The notes: a model not told the origin generated them from the letters alone. Shown: positions 1 to 10,991, counted from the first letter of the stretch. The stretch: 64,000 nucleotides of DNA from Massilia eurypsychrophila (GCF_002760655.1 NZ_PDOC01000017.1:61321-125320); one strand, 5' to 3'. Translations and numbers: made by a program.

Positions 1-314
1 TCGCCGGTGTAATGCAGTTCCGCGGCAAGTTCTTTGCGCGACTGCAGGCTGCTGTCAAGACTCAACAACTTGAGCAAATCGACGATCGACGTGCGCCAGT
101 TCAGCGCTTGTCCGGCGGAGCCCGCCATTCCGTTGAGGATCGCTTCGACATCAACCTCAGCCATCGGCGCCGCTGAAGGCGCAGGCGCAGGCGCAGCTGT
201 CGTGGTCGGTTGTGCAGGCGCGGCGGCAGTGCCGGCTGCCGGCGTGGTCGCCTGGGTCGCGGCTGGATGCGACGACGGGAAGATCTTGCGGAAGATATTG
301 CTCAGAATGCCCAT
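1..314 (-). CDS. DUF3597 domain protein, 3' part outside window
   Basis: The frame reads leftward from an ATG at 314 and stays open to the window edge, so about 104 residues are visible and the C-terminus is missing. The N-terminus MGILSNIFRKIF is followed by an Ala/Pro/Thr-rich linker (about residues 15-52). A conserved block then follows, containing VDVEAILNGMAG, LNWRTSIVDLLKLLSLDSS and RKELAAELHYTGD. This order is typical of DUF3597 proteins, a small family of unknown function. AGGAAAC lies just upstream of the start. The next gene on the same strand (350-886) ends 35 bases upstream, so the two could be co-transcribed. The family call is from recognition of the conserved block; no biochemical role can be given. 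Confidence 0.8.
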   Translation of the reverse strand, partial: MGILSNIFRKIFPSSHPAATQATTPAAGTAAAPAQPTTTAAPAPAPSAAPMAEVDVEAILNGMAGSAGQALNWRTSIVDLLKLLSLDSSLQSRKELAAELHYTG

Positions 315-349
315 GATGTTTCCTTTAGTGTTGTTGTGGTTGTGATCAA

Positions 350-886
350 TTAGCGGCGCTGGATGCCCTGGGCCATGCGGCCGAGCACAAGCGCCAGCGC
401 GGCGCCGCCCAGACCCTTGACCAGCTGCGGATGCTCCGCATAAAACTCGCCCATGCGGTCCATGATGCCGGGATTGTCCTGTTCGGCTTTCTCTGCAATC
501 TGCTGCACTTGTTCCGGCGTCATGCGTGCAGCCTGTTCCGGCGAGACCTGAGGTGCCTGGGCATTGTTATTGCCGCCACCGAACAGATTGCCCAGGTTGC
601 CAAGCGCGCCACCGGCGAGCGATGCCAGCACGCCAGGGCCAAGGCCGCCAAGCAGCTGGTTCAACATGCCGGCTTGTTGGCCCGAATTGCTCTGGCCGAA
701 CATCTGGCCCAGCATCTGCGGAAACGGCGGCGTCTGGTCCGAGCGGAAGGCTTCGGAAACGCCTTGCGCCAAGTCGCCGCGCGGTGCGGCTTGCGCTACC
801 TGGTCGAAGTCAGTCTCGGCTTGCTGCGGATTGGCCGGGTTCTGGCTGGCGTATTGCTGTAACAGGTTACCTAAATCGAAACTCAT
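350..886 (-). CDS. Conserved hypothetical protein, Gly/Gln-rich with C-terminal hydrophobic segment
   Basis: The product is 178 residues from the ATG at 886, chosen because GGAGGT sits five bases upstream; an earlier ATG in frame has no such site. The N-terminus (MSFDLGNLLQQY) precedes a charged stretch with FDQVAQAAP and FRSDQTPPFPQMLGQMFGQS. A Gly/Leu/Ala-rich centre (about 85-120) follows, then a helical region with EQVQQIAEKAEQDNPGIMDRM. The C-terminal hydrophobic helix (KGLGGAALALVLGRMAQ) could sit in or on a membrane. The pattern of amphipathic helices and Gly-rich loops is seen in uncharacterised Oxalobacteraceae proteins. I know no function for it. It lies directly upstream of the DUF3597 gene on the same strand. 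Confidence 0.7.
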   Translation of the reverse strand: MSFDLGNLLQQYASQNPANPQQAETDFDQVAQAAPRGDLAQGVSEAFRSDQTPPFPQMLGQMFGQSNSGQQAGMLNQLLGGLGPGVLASLAGGALGNLGNLFGGGNNNAQAPQVSPEQAARMTPEQVQQIAEKAEQDNPGIMDRMGEFYAEHPQLVKGLGGAALALVLGRMAQGIQRR

Positions 887-1072
887 ATCGACCTCCATGT
901 AATGTAGAACCGGAGCACCTGCCTGCGATGCAGGCATGATGCCGATCCAGCAATATTAGCGGGGATGCCAGCGATGATCTGTTCGCCACTACACGCAGCG
1001 AACAAGCAAGCCGGTGGACAGCGGCGATGCCAGCAAGTAAGCTGTTTTTCCGCTCGTCATTTATTCGCCGAT

Positions 1073-1417
1073 ATGAACTACGCTCCGATCCTCCTGTTCG
1101 CCGCCATGTATGCGTACGCCACGCTCGCATGGAGCATGCCGTTGTGGGTCGGCGCGGTGTACCTGGTCGCCAGCGCGGCCTGCTTTTGCGCCTACGCGCT
1201 CGATAAGTCGGCCGCCCGCGCCGGCCGCCGCCGCTCGCCGGAGAGCACGCTGCTGATGCTGGGCCTGGCATGCGGCTGGCCCGGCGCCGTGCTGGCCCAG
1301 CAATGGCTGCGCCACAAGTCGGCCAAGCAGTCGTTCCGCCTGCCATTCCACGTCACCGTGGCGGTCAATCTGCTGGCGTTTGGCTGGCTGGCGTCGCCGC
1401 CGTCGGTTCTCCGGTAA
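1073..1417 (+). CDS. DUF1294 family small inner-membrane protein
   Basis: This is a 114-residue protein with three or four hydrophobic segments (about residues 5-20, 22-40, 60-75 and 92-108). The family signature is clear: YALDKSAAR, then RRRSPESTLLMLGLACGWPGAVLAQ split across two loops, then RHKSAKQSF. These conserved Asp-Lys, Arg-x-Pro-Glu and His-Lys residues define DUF1294. Some family members are fused to a cold-shock domain; this one is the membrane part only. The ATG at 1073 was preferred because it begins right before the first membrane segment; the longer in-frame extension is not membrane-like. The cellular role is unknown. Confidence 0.8.
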   Translation: MNYAPILLFAAMYAYATLAWSMPLWVGAVYLVASAACFCAYALDKSAARAGRRRSPESTLLMLGLACGWPGAVLAQQWLRHKSAKQSFRLPFHVTVAVNLLAFGWLASPPSVLR

Positions 1418-1532
1418 CAACATGCATATACTTTAATCGTAGACATAATGCACTGCGGCATGATTGAATCTGGCCGCCTGTAGCGCGATCCGCTGCCGGC
1501 AACTCGACAACAATACGAAGACCGGAGAACCC

Positions 1533-4343
1533 ATGAACCTGAAGCCAATCGCGCTAGCTGTTGCACTGTCCCTCATCGCCGTCGCGCCTGCAATGGCCGC
1601 CGACGCGGCGCCCGCCAAGGCGCCGGCCGCCGCGGCGCCGGCCGTCAAGGCCACCAGGCTCGCCACCGTCGAAGGCATCACCGAGTACACGCTGCCGAAC
1701 GGCATGCGCGTGCTGCTGGCGCCGGACATGTCGAAGCCGACCACCACCGTCAACGTCACCTACCTGGTCGGCAGCCGCCACGAAAGCTACGGCGAGACCG
1801 GCATGGCGCACTTGCTCGAGCACATGGTGTTCAAGGGCACGCCAACCCAGGGCAATATCATGAATGAACTGGGCCGGCGCGGCATGCGCTTTAACGGCAC
1901 CACCTTCATGGACCGCACCAATTACTACGAGACCTTCCCGGCGTCCGACGACAGCCTGGACTGGGTGCTGGCGATGGAAGCGGACCGGATGGTCAACAGC
2001 AGCATCGCCAAGAGCGAGCTGGACAAGGAGTTCTCGGTCGTGCGCAACGAGATGGAAATCGGCGAAAACAATCCGAACCGCGTGCTGTGGAAGCAGCTGA
2101 CGGCGGTGACGTACGACTGGCACAACTACAGCCACAACACCATCGGCGCGCGCAGCGACGTCGAAAACGTCAAGATCGAGAACCTGCAGGCGTTCTACCG
2201 CAAGTACTACCAGCCCGATAACGCGGTGCTGGTCGTCACCGGCAAATTCGATCCGGCCAGGACGCTGGCGATGGTCGAGCGTCATTTCGGCGCGATCGCC
2301 AAACCGAGCCGCGTGATCGATCCGACCTACACGATGGACGAACCGCGCGACGGCGCCCGCGAGATCACCGTCAACCGCGTCGCCGACACCCATTTGATCG
2401 CCGCGCTGTATCCGACGGCACCTGGCGCCAGCGCCGATTCGGCCGCCATCGCCGCGCTCGGCGAGATCCTCGGCAGCACGCCGAACGGCCGCCTGCACAA
2501 GTCGATGGTCGAGACCAAGCAGGCAGTCGGCACCGAGGCGTGGGCGCTGGACCTGGCCGAACCTGGCTACATCATCTTCTGGGCCAACCTGTCGAAGACC
2601 CAGTCGATGGACGGCGCGCGCAAGCTGCTGCTCGACCAGGTCGAAGGGCTGAAGGCCAGGCCGATCACGCAAGCCGAACTGGCGCGCGCCAAATCGAGCC
2701 TGCTCAATGACATCGACAAGACCATCAACGACTCGCAAAGCCTCGGCGTGCAGCTGTCGGAAGCGATTTCGAAAGGCGACTGGCGCCTGTTCTTCATCAC
2801 CCGCGACCGCATCGAGGCATTGAGCCTGGCCGACGTCCAGCGCGTGGCGGAAAACTACTTCAAGCCGACCAACCGCACCTTCGGCCAGTTCGTGCCGACC
2901 AAGGCGATCGACCGCACGGCGATGCCGGCCAAGGTCGACGTGGCAAAGCTGGTGGCGGGCTACGCTGGCAAGGCGGCGGTGGCCGAAGGCGAAGAGTTCG
3001 ACGTCACGCCGGCCAACATCGAAAAGCGCACGCAGCGCGTCACGCTGGCCAACGGCATGAAGCTGGCGATGACGCCGAAGAAGACCCGCGCCAACGCCGT
3101 GTCCGGCCAGATCGTCCTCGAGTTCGGCGACGAGAAAAGCCTGTTCGGCCACAAGGCCGATGCCGACCTGGCGGCCGACATGCTGATGCGCGGCGCCGGC
3201 AAATTGAGCCGCGCCGACATCACCACCAGGCTCGATACGCTCAAGACCAAGCTGTCGATCAGCGGCAGCGGCCAGGCGGTGTACGTCCGCTTCGATACGC
3301 TGCGCAAGAACCTGCCCGACGTGCTGGCGCTGGTGCGCGACATCCTGCGCGCGCCGACCTTCCCGGTGGCCGAATTCGAACAGCTGCGCAGCGAGAACCT
3401 GACCCAGATCGAAGCGCGCCGCAACGAGCCGAACGCGGTCGCGCCGACCGAACTGGCGCGCGCGATGAACCGCTATCCGAAGGGCGACGTGCGCTACGCG
3501 AGCAGCATCGACGAATCGATCGCAGCCTACAAGGGCGCCAAGCTGGCCGACGTCAAGCGCTTCTACGAGACGATGTACGGCGCCGGCAACGCCAACATGG
3601 CGCTGGTCGGCGACTTCGACGCGGCCGAGATGCAGGCCCAGGTCAAGGCCGCCTTCGGCGACTGGACCAGCAAGGCCAAATACGCGCGTCTGGCCAATCC
3701 GGCGGTCGAGCCGAAGCCGGACGCGCGCCAGCTCGAAACGGTCGACAAGGCCAACGCCTTCTACCTGGCGCAGCTGCCGATCAAGCTGCAGGACACGTCG
3801 CCGGACTTCGTCGCCCTGGGCGTCATGAACCACGTGTTGGGAGGGAACGTGCAATCGCGCCTGATCGCGCGCTTGCGCCAGAAGGACGGCATGAGCTACG
3901 GCGCGGGCAGCCAGATGAGCGCATCGAGCTTTGAACCGAGTGGCGCGGTGATGGTGTACGCGATGTACGCGCCACAGAACCTGGAGCGCGTCAAGCTGGG
4001 CGTCAAGGAGGAGCTCGAGCGCTTTGTCCGCGACGGCATCACCGAGCAGGAACTGGTCGACGCGAAGAAGGGCATCATGCAGCAGCGCCAGACCACCCGG
4101 TCGCAGGATGCCAACCTGGCCGCCGCGCACGTCGTCCATCTCAATACCGGCCGAACGATGGCCTTCAGCGCCGACTCCGACGCGCAGCTGCAGGCCCTGA
4201 CGCTGGCGCAGGTGAACAGCGCGATCAAGAAGCATGTCGATCCGTCGAAGTTCCTGCACGTGTATGCGGGCGACTTCGCCGGCGCCGCCAAGAAGGCCGC
4301 GGCAGGTGGCGCGTTTCAGCCGCCGGCAGCCGCCGCGAAATAG
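1533..4343 (+). CDS. Secreted M16 (pitrilysin-type) zinc metallopeptidase, first of two paralogues
   Basis: The 936-residue protein starts with a signal peptide (about residues 1-22, ending AMA) and an Ala/Pro linker. The N-terminal M16 catalytic domain carries the inverted zinc motif HLLEH at residues 93-97. The distal acidic zinc ligand is expected in the ELDKEFSVVRNEMEIGENNP stretch. A second M16-like half (from about residue 500) lacks HxxEH, the usual inactive half that closes the peptide-degrading chamber. Length fits the two-half periplasmic family. GGAG lies upstream of the chosen ATG. A paralogue occurs at 22923-25649. Its last 28 bases overlap the convergent gene at 4316-5170. The likely role is degradation of oligopeptides in the periplasm; substrates are not known. 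Confidence 0.9.
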   Translation: MNLKPIALAVALSLIAVAPAMAADAAPAKAPAAAAPAVKATRLATVEGITEYTLPNGMRVLLAPDMSKPTTTVNVTYLVGSRHESYGETGMAHLLEHMVFKGTPTQGNIMNELGRRGMRFNGTTFMDRTNYYETFPASDDSLDWVLAMEADRMVNSSIAKSELDKEFSVVRNEMEIGENNPNRVLWKQLTAVTYDWHNYSHNTIGARSDVENVKIENLQAFYRKYYQPDNAVLVVTGKFDPARTLAMVERHFGAIAKPSRVIDPTYTMDEPRDGAREITVNRVADTHLIAALYPTAPGASADSAAIAALGEILGSTPNGRLHKSMVETKQAVGTEAWALDLAEPGYIIFWANLSKTQSMDGARKLLLDQVEGLKARPITQAELARAKSSLLNDIDKTINDSQSLGVQLSEAISKGDWRLFFITRDRIEALSLADVQRVAENYFKPTNRTFGQFVPTKAIDRTAMPAKVDVAKLVAGYAGKAAVAEGEEFDVTPANIEKRTQRVTLANGMKLAMTPKKTRANAVSGQIVLEFGDEKSLFGHKADADLAADMLMRGAGKLSRADITTRLDTLKTKLSISGSGQAVYVRFDTLRKNLPDVLALVRDILRAPTFPVAEFEQLRSENLTQIEARRNEPNAVAPTELARAMNRYPKGDVRYASSIDESIAAYKGAKLADVKRFYETMYGAGNANMALVGDFDAAEMQAQVKAAFGDWTSKAKYARLANPAVEPKPDARQLETVDKANAFYLAQLPIKLQDTSPDFVALGVMNHVLGGNVQSRLIARLRQKDGMSYGAGSQMSASSFEPSGAVMVYAMYAPQNLERVKLGVKEELERFVRDGITEQELVDAKKGIMQQRQTTRSQDANLAAAHVVHLNTGRTMAFSADSDAQLQALTLAQVNSAIKKHVDPSKFLHVYAGDFAGAAKKAAAGGAFQPPAAAAK

Positions 4344-5170
4344 CGTCCGGGGTCTGACCCTGCAGGGTCAGACCCTTTCACGTTGCGCCAGCTCACGCCA
4401 AACTTCATCACTTCCCCATCGGCGGGAATCAGCACGCGCTCTTTCAGACCGGCCCGGAACGCCGCATCGCGCAGCTCGTCGCGCCGCACAGGGCAGTGGC
4501 TCACCGCCTCCAGGTGGTTGGCCACCACGGTGCCTTGTGCGAGCCGCGCGAACTCGATCACTTCGTCAATCCCCATGATGATCTCGCCGCCGAGATCGAA
4601 CCGCGCGCCGCCCGCCGGTACCACGCACACCTGCGGCTGATGCTGCCGCACGAACTCGCGTACGTCATCGGTGAGCACGGTATCGCCTGACAAATAGACA
4701 CTCGGTTCGCCCGGCATCTCGATGAGGTAGCCGACACCATGCTCCATCAACGCTCCGACCAGGCCGCGGCCGTGGGTGCAGCGCACGGTACGGATGGTGC
4801 CGCCCAAAAAAGGCTGCGGCGAATGGCCAGGCGCCAGCGGCTGTGCATTCAGGCCGCGCTGGCGCAGGTGCGCGCTGTCGTGCGCTGTGCAGATTACCGG
4901 GACCTGGCGCTCGCGCAGCCAGTGCGTGCCGGCGCGGTCGAGGTGGTCGAAATGCCCTTTTTGGCAGTGCGTGATCAGGCAGTGCGTCACATTCTCCAGC
5001 GCCGCCGCCGCGGACGATGGCAGGTCGACGGTCGGGTTGCGAAGGCGCAGGCCGTCGAGCAGGCGCAGCGCCGGCAACGCGTCCTTGCGAGCGAACATCG
5101 GGTCGACCAGGATGTTGCAGGCGCCGATGTGGACGATGATGGTGGCGTTTCTCAGTTGGGTGATGTGCAT
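4316..5170 (-). CDS. MBL-fold metal-dependent hydrolase
   Basis: This 284-residue protein has a metallo-beta-lactamase-fold layout: HIGACNILVDPMF near residue 15, the motif THCQKGHFDHLD near residue 75, later GDTVLTDD and a C-terminal ANHLEAVSHC. The usual HxHxDH is altered: HFDH is kept, but the first His lies five residues before the second instead of two. It resembles UlaG/RomA-like relatives. The start ATG at 5170 lies 14 bases after the DJ-1 gene stop, so the pair is probably an operon. The last 20 or so residues (GSDPAGSDPG and onward) are encoded by an intergenic palindrome and by sequence antisense to the M16 gene. The native C-terminus was therefore probably replaced when the repeat arrived. 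The substrate is unknown. Confidence 0.8.
   Translation of the reverse strand: MHITQLRNATIIVHIGACNILVDPMFARKDALPALRLLDGLRLRNPTVDLPSSAAAALENVTHCLITHCQKGHFDHLDRAGTHWLRERQVPVICTAHDSAHLRQRGLNAQPLAPGHSPQPFLGGTIRTVRCTHGRGLVGALMEHGVGYLIEMPGEPSVYLSGDTVLTDDVREFVRQHQPQVCVVPAGGARFDLGGEIIMGIDEVIEFARLAQGTVVANHLEAVSHCPVRRDELRDAAFRAGLKERVLIPADGEVMKFGVSWRNVKGSDPAGSDPGRYFAAAAGG
4343..4380. repeat. Palindromic intergenic repeat, type A copy 1
   Basis: Positions 4350-4375 form a perfect 26-base palindrome whose half is GGGTCTGACCCTG, preceded by GCGTCCG. Related elements starting GCGTCTGGGGTCTG occur at about 7742, 10876 and 12789. This copy lies inside the 3' end of the MBL-fold gene and just after the M16 stop codon. 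It could act as a bidirectional stem-loop at the 3' end of two convergent genes. Confidence 0.75.
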
Positions 5171-5184
5171 GGATGAGCCTTTTG

Positions 5185-5847
5185 TCAGAACGGGATGTCG
5201 CGCGCTGCGAGGCGCTCGAGCGCCGCTTGTTCGATTCGCCGCAGGACGGACTTCGCCGCCTCCGGCTCGGTGTCCGGGCTGCCGTTGCCAAACGGTGGAT
5301 CGGGGTAGTATTCGATGCCGAACTGGATCAGCCGGGCAGTCGCTTCGCCAGCCAGCAGGCCCGCCAGGAACAGCGCCGCGTCGATGCTGGCCGATACGCC
5401 GGCGGCGGTCACGAGCTTGCCGTCGCGGTGACAGCGCGCCGGCTCGATCAGCGCGCCATACGCTGCCACCTTGTCGCGCGCGAACCAGTTGGTAGTGACG
5501 CGTTTTCCCTCGAGCAGGCCGGCGGCGCCCAGCAACTCGGCGCCATTGCAGATGCTTACCGTCCACTGGCTGGCCGCGTCCAGGCGCCGGATGCAGTCGA
5601 GCAGCGCCCGGTGGTCGAGCGCCGCGCTCACGCCAGGGCCGCCTGGCACATACAGCATGTCGGTCGTTTCAAGCTGGTCGAAGCTGCGGTAGGCCAGCAT
5701 GCCGAGCCGTCCGGTATCGGCGGTCACCACGCCAGGCACCGCCGCCGCGAACTCCACCTCCATACCCGGCACGTTGGCCAGTACCTCGTAGCCGCCGACG
5801 ACATCGAGGGCGGTAAATCCGTCAAACAGCAAAATGGTCAGTCGCAT
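5185..5847 (-). CDS. DJ-1/PfpI family protein
   Basis: The 220-residue protein begins MRLTILLFDGFTALDVVGGYEVL, the usual start of DJ-1/PfpI regulators and isonitrile-hydratase-like enzymes. The nucleophile elbow is SICNGAELLGAAGLLEG at about residue 100, with the reactive Cys. TTNWFARDK and TAAGVSASIDAALFL follow, both conserved in the family. The ATG at 5847 has GGGAG upstream. It is transcribed divergently from the GlxA-type regulator at 5963, which has the same fold in its N-terminal half, and is followed by the MBL hydrolase. A likely role is a small-molecule hydratase/hydrolase or stress protein controlled by the divergent regulator. The exact activity cannot be stated. Confidence 0.85.
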   Translation of the reverse strand: MRLTILLFDGFTALDVVGGYEVLANVPGMEVEFAAAVPGVVTADTGRLGMLAYRSFDQLETTDMLYVPGGPGVSAALDHRALLDCIRRLDAASQWTVSICNGAELLGAAGLLEGKRVTTNWFARDKVAAYGALIEPARCHRDGKLVTAAGVSASIDAALFLAGLLAGEATARLIQFGIEYYPDPPFGNGSPDTEPEAAKSVLRRIEQAALERLAARDIPF

Positions 5848-5884
5848 GGCGCGCTCCCTTGAGAAAGTGAACCCAGTATCGGTC

Positions 5885-5938
5885 ATTGGCGAACGCGAAT
5901 ATATTGGCGATATGGCACAAAACCATGGCAATATCGCC
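5885..5938. promoter_or_regulatory. Candidate operator between divergent DJ-1 and GlxA genes
   Basis: ATTGGCGA occurs at 5885-5892 and again at 5903-5910, an 18-base spacing. GGCGATAT (5906-5913) is mirrored exactly by ATATCGCC (5931-5938). Direct and inverted half-sites like these are common targets of AraC-family regulators. The site lies between the starts of a divergent gene pair, one of which encodes an AraC-type protein. Binding is inferred, not shown. Confidence 0.5.
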
Positions 5939-5962
5939 AGAACGACAAATCGCGGAGCAACC

Positions 5963-6970
5963 ATGGCAACCAGGAAGATCAACGTGCTCGCTTACGACGG
6001 CTGCATGGGCATGGAGATCTTCGGCCTGTGCGACACGCTGCTGCTGGCCAACCGGGTCGCGCGCGCCATGCGCGGACCGGCTGCCGAGCCGTTGTTCGAC
6101 GTGCGCGTTTCCAGTCTGGCCGGAGGCAACGTCGTGGCGGCGGGCGGCCTGACGATTGGCACGCGCAAGTTTCGCCCATCATCCGACCTGCTGGTGGTGC
6201 CGGGGCGCGACATCGGCGACCGTGATGGCTGCACCGCGCCGCAGCAGCAGCTGGCGCGCGAAGTCGCTGCCATCGGCCGTGCCTTTGCCCGCGGCGCGCC
6301 GGTGGCGTCGATGTGCGTCGGCGCGTTCCTGCTGGCCGAAGCGGGCCTGCTGGACGGACGCCGCGCGACCACGTCGTGGATGTTCGCCGGCGACCTGGCG
6401 CGCCGCTTTCCGCTCGTCCGCGTCGACCCGTCGGCCATGCTCATCGACGATGGCGGCGTCACCACCACCGGCTCGTTTACCGCGACGTTCGACCTGGCGA
6501 TGCACCTGGTTCGCCACGCCGCGACGCCGAAGGAAGCGCGGGCGGTGGCGCGCATGGCGCTGCTGGACCGGCGCCCCAGCCAGGCCGCCTATGCCGACAG
6601 CGACATGCTGGCCAAGCCGAGCGGGCGCTTTGCGGACCAGGTGCACAGCTGGCTCGACGCGCGCCTGGCCGCGCCGTTCGACCTGGCGGCGCTGGCCGCC
6701 GCCTTCCACGTCAGCGGCAGGACGATGCTGCGGCGCCTGCAGGCGCAAACCGGCCAGACGCCGCTCGGCTACCTGCAGGCCGAGCGCGTCAACCTGGCCA
6801 AACGCCTGCTCGAAACCGGACAGCGCAGCGTGGCGCAGGTGACCGAGCAGGTGGGCTACCTCGACGTCGCCACTTTCAGCAGGCTGTTCAAGCGGCTGGC
6901 CGGGCAGTCGCCGGCGCAGTACCGCCGCAGCTTCCATACCCGCGGGCCTGAAGCAGTGGTATCTTCCTGA
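5963..6970 (+). CDS. GlxA family transcriptional regulator (DJ-1-like domain plus AraC helix-turn-helix)
   Basis: The 335-residue protein has an N-terminal DJ-1/PfpI-like domain (about 5-185) with the elbow SMCVGAFLLAEAGLLDGRRATTSW. A C-terminal AraC/XylS DNA-binding domain (about 225-325) contains FHVSGRTMLRRLQAQTGQTPLGYLQ and VAQVTEQVGYLDVATFSRLFKRLAGQSPAQYRR (split by a loop), the two helix-turn-helix units. The ATG at 5963 follows a GGAG. It is divergent from the DJ-1 gene and probably regulates that gene and itself through the repeats at 5885-5938. The glycerophosphodiesterase gene starts two bases after its stop, so they are likely co-transcribed. The inducer is unknown. Confidence 0.9.
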   Translation: MATRKINVLAYDGCMGMEIFGLCDTLLLANRVARAMRGPAAEPLFDVRVSSLAGGNVVAAGGLTIGTRKFRPSSDLLVVPGRDIGDRDGCTAPQQQLAREVAAIGRAFARGAPVASMCVGAFLLAEAGLLDGRRATTSWMFAGDLARRFPLVRVDPSAMLIDDGGVTTTGSFTATFDLAMHLVRHAATPKEARAVARMALLDRRPSQAAYADSDMLAKPSGRFADQVHSWLDARLAAPFDLAALAAAFHVSGRTMLRRLQAQTGQTPLGYLQAERVNLAKRLLETGQRSVAQVTEQVGYLDVATFSRLFKRLAGQSPAQYRRSFHTRGPEAVVSS

Positions 6971-6972
6971 TT

Positions 6973-7734
6973 ATGTGGACATATAAAAAAGTGCTCGCGC
7001 ACCGCGGCGGCGGCAAGCTCGCTCCTGAAAACACGATTGCTGGGCTCAGGTGCGCCCTGGCGCACGGGTTTCATGCCGTCGAATTCGATGTCATGCTGGC
7101 GCGCGACGGCGTACCGATGGTGCTGCACGACCCTTATCTCGGCCGTACGGTGGCCGGTTCCGGCAACGTGTTCGATTACGACGCGGCGGAACTGGCGGCG
7201 ATGGACGCCGGCAGATGGTTCGGCAAGCAGTTCGCCGGCGAGCCGGTGCCGCTGTTTGCCGATTTTGTGGCATTCTGCAAAGCCAACGGCATCTGGATGA
7301 ATATCGAGATCAAGCCGGCACCTGGATTCGAGGCCGAAACCGGCAAAGTGGTGGCGACGGCCGCGCGCGTCATGTTTGCCGCCGAAATCGCCGCCGGCGA
7401 CGTCGCCGCCGCGCCGCTGCTGTCGTCGTTCAGCGAGACGGCGCTGGCCGCCGCCCAGGCCGCTGCGCCGGACCTGGCGCGCGCGGTACTGTTCGACGCG
7501 GTGCCGCGCTACTGGGAGCCGCGAGCGCGGGCGTTGGGCGCCGTGGCGGTCCACACCAACCACAAGCACCTGACCGAAGGCATGGCGCGCGAAATCAGGC
7601 TGGCCGGCTTCGGCCTGTTCTGCTACACCGTCAACAACCGAATCCGCGCCCGCCAGCTGCTGCGCTGGGGCGTGGACGGCTTCTGCACCGACCGCATCGA
7701 CATGATCGGCCCCGATTTCGCGCTCGGCACCTGA
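6973..7734 (+). CDS. ugpQ: Glycerophosphodiester phosphodiesterase
   Basis: The 253-residue protein shows the GDPD signature: [13 protein letters not shown] at residues 9-21, [11 protein letters not shown] near 36, LHDPYLGRT near 49, and NIEIKP near 113. These hold the catalytic His pair and the metal-binding Glu/Asp residues of the TIM-barrel enzyme, which splits glycerophosphodiesters into sn-glycerol-3-phosphate and an alcohol. There is no signal peptide, so it should be cytoplasmic like UgpQ rather than periplasmic like GlpQ. It begins two bases after the GlxA-type regulator stop. No ugp transporter genes are in the window. Family assignment is firm; the gene symbol follows similarity to UgpQ. 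Confidence 0.9.
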   Translation: MWTYKKVLAHRGGGKLAPENTIAGLRCALAHGFHAVEFDVMLARDGVPMVLHDPYLGRTVAGSGNVFDYDAAELAAMDAGRWFGKQFAGEPVPLFADFVAFCKANGIWMNIEIKPAPGFEAETGKVVATAARVMFAAEIAAGDVAAAPLLSSFSETALAAAQAAAPDLARAVLFDAVPRYWEPRARALGAVAVHTNHKHLTEGMAREIRLAGFGLFCYTVNNRIRARQLLRWGVDGFCTDRIDMIGPDFALGT

Positions 7735-7741
7735 CCGCATC

Positions 7742-7783
7742 GCGTCTGGGGTCTGACGGGGACGCCGAGTCCCCGGTTTGGTC
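7742..7783. repeat. Palindromic intergenic repeat, type A copy 2
   Basis: The element begins GCGTCTGGGGTCTGAC, then a hairpin of GGGGAC (7758-7763) and GTCCCC (7769-7774) with a five-base loop, and ends GTTTGGTCT. It occupies the gap between the glycerophosphodiesterase gene and alaS. A TATAAT (7797-7802) follows just downstream and may belong to the alaS promoter. Confidence 0.65.
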
Positions 7784-7844
7784 TCATTACCTACGCTATA
7801 ATCAATTTTTTAAAGCATGCTGCTTTCCTACGCCCATACAATCC

Positions 7845-10457
<2,613 letters not shown>

Positions 10458-10476
10458 ATTTTGCTGATTAGATATG

Positions 10477-10505
10477 CTCGTTGTTCTTTTGCAACGAGTA
10501 TTATT
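10477..10505 (+). terminator. Rho-independent terminator after alaS
   Basis: CTCGTTG (10477-10483) pairs with CAACGAG (10492-10498) around an eight-base loop and is followed by a T-rich tract. It lies 19 bases after the alaS stop codon. Confidence 0.7.
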
Positions 10506-10555
10506 TATTTTGGTGCGGTGCGTCATAATCCTCCAATTGGAGTATATTGAGTTCC

Positions 10556-10846
10556 ATGAACACCGTAACCAACCCAGTGAACCATTCGATGAGCGACCTC
10601 TCCATTGTTAGCGACATCATGGAATACCAGAAAGAACTCGATGCGCGCGGGCTGAACTGTCCGTTGCCGATTCTGAAGGCCAAGAAAGCGCTTGCAGAGA
10701 TGGAAACCGGACAGGTCCTGCGCATCGTCGCAACCGACTCCGGCTCCGTCCGCGACTTCCAGGCCTTTGCCAAGCAGACAGGCAACGCCCTGTTGTCGCA
10801 CACGCAAAACGGCCTCGAGTTCACGTTTTTGATGCGCCGCAAGTAA
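10556..10846 (+). CDS. tusA: TusA family sulfur carrier protein
   Basis: The core (MEYQKELDARGLNCPLPILKAKK and onward) is a TusA-like sulfurtransferase. The catalytic Cys lies in NCPLPIL, and GQVLRIVATDSGSVRDFQAFAKQTGN follows. TusA carries sulfur as a persulfide for tRNA thiolation or cofactor synthesis. The family is usually about 75-80 residues, which would fit a start at 10619. The ATG at 10556 gives 96 residues and is the only start with a Shine-Dalgarno-like GGAG upstream, though its spacing is long. An ATG at 10589 is a third option. The reading frame and stop are certain, the start is not. It stands alone between alaS and etfB. Confidence 0.85.
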   Translation: MNTVTNPVNHSMSDLSIVSDIMEYQKELDARGLNCPLPILKAKKALAEMETGQVLRIVATDSGSVRDFQAFAKQTGNALLSHTQNGLEFTFLMRRK

Positions 10847-10875
10847 GTAAATTCCTACCAATCTTTGCCGCAGCC

Positions 10876-10914
10876 GCGTCTGGGGTCTGCCCCCGGGGGG
10901 GGGGCAGGCCCGAT
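10876..10914. repeat. Palindromic intergenic repeat, type A copy 3, with ten-G run
   Basis: The element begins GCGTCTGGGGTCTG, then CCCCC followed by ten consecutive G (10895-10904) and CAGGCCC. It is a diverged version of the perfect palindrome at 12793-12824, expanded at the centre into a G homopolymer. It sits between tusA and the etfBA operon. Confidence 0.65.
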
Positions 10915-10961
10915 TTATTTGCATGCCGATTTAATTAAAAATGGCACGATCGTGCTTTATT

Positions 10962-10991
10962 TTCGCCATCATGCTGTTTTTCTCATATAAT
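10962..10991 (+). promoter_or_regulatory. Possible sigma-70 promoter of etfBA
   Basis: A clear TATAAT lies at 10986-10991, 48 bases before the etfB start. The matching -35 (TTCGCC at 10962-10967, 18 bases upstream) is weak, so only the -10 is convincing. The preceding 40 bases are AT-rich. Confidence 0.45.

Noticed and set aside
1554..4259. Long open frame of about 900 codons antisense to the first M16 gene
   Set aside because: It is a shadow of codon bias in high-GC DNA; the sense strand has a clear signal peptide, active site and ribosome-binding site.
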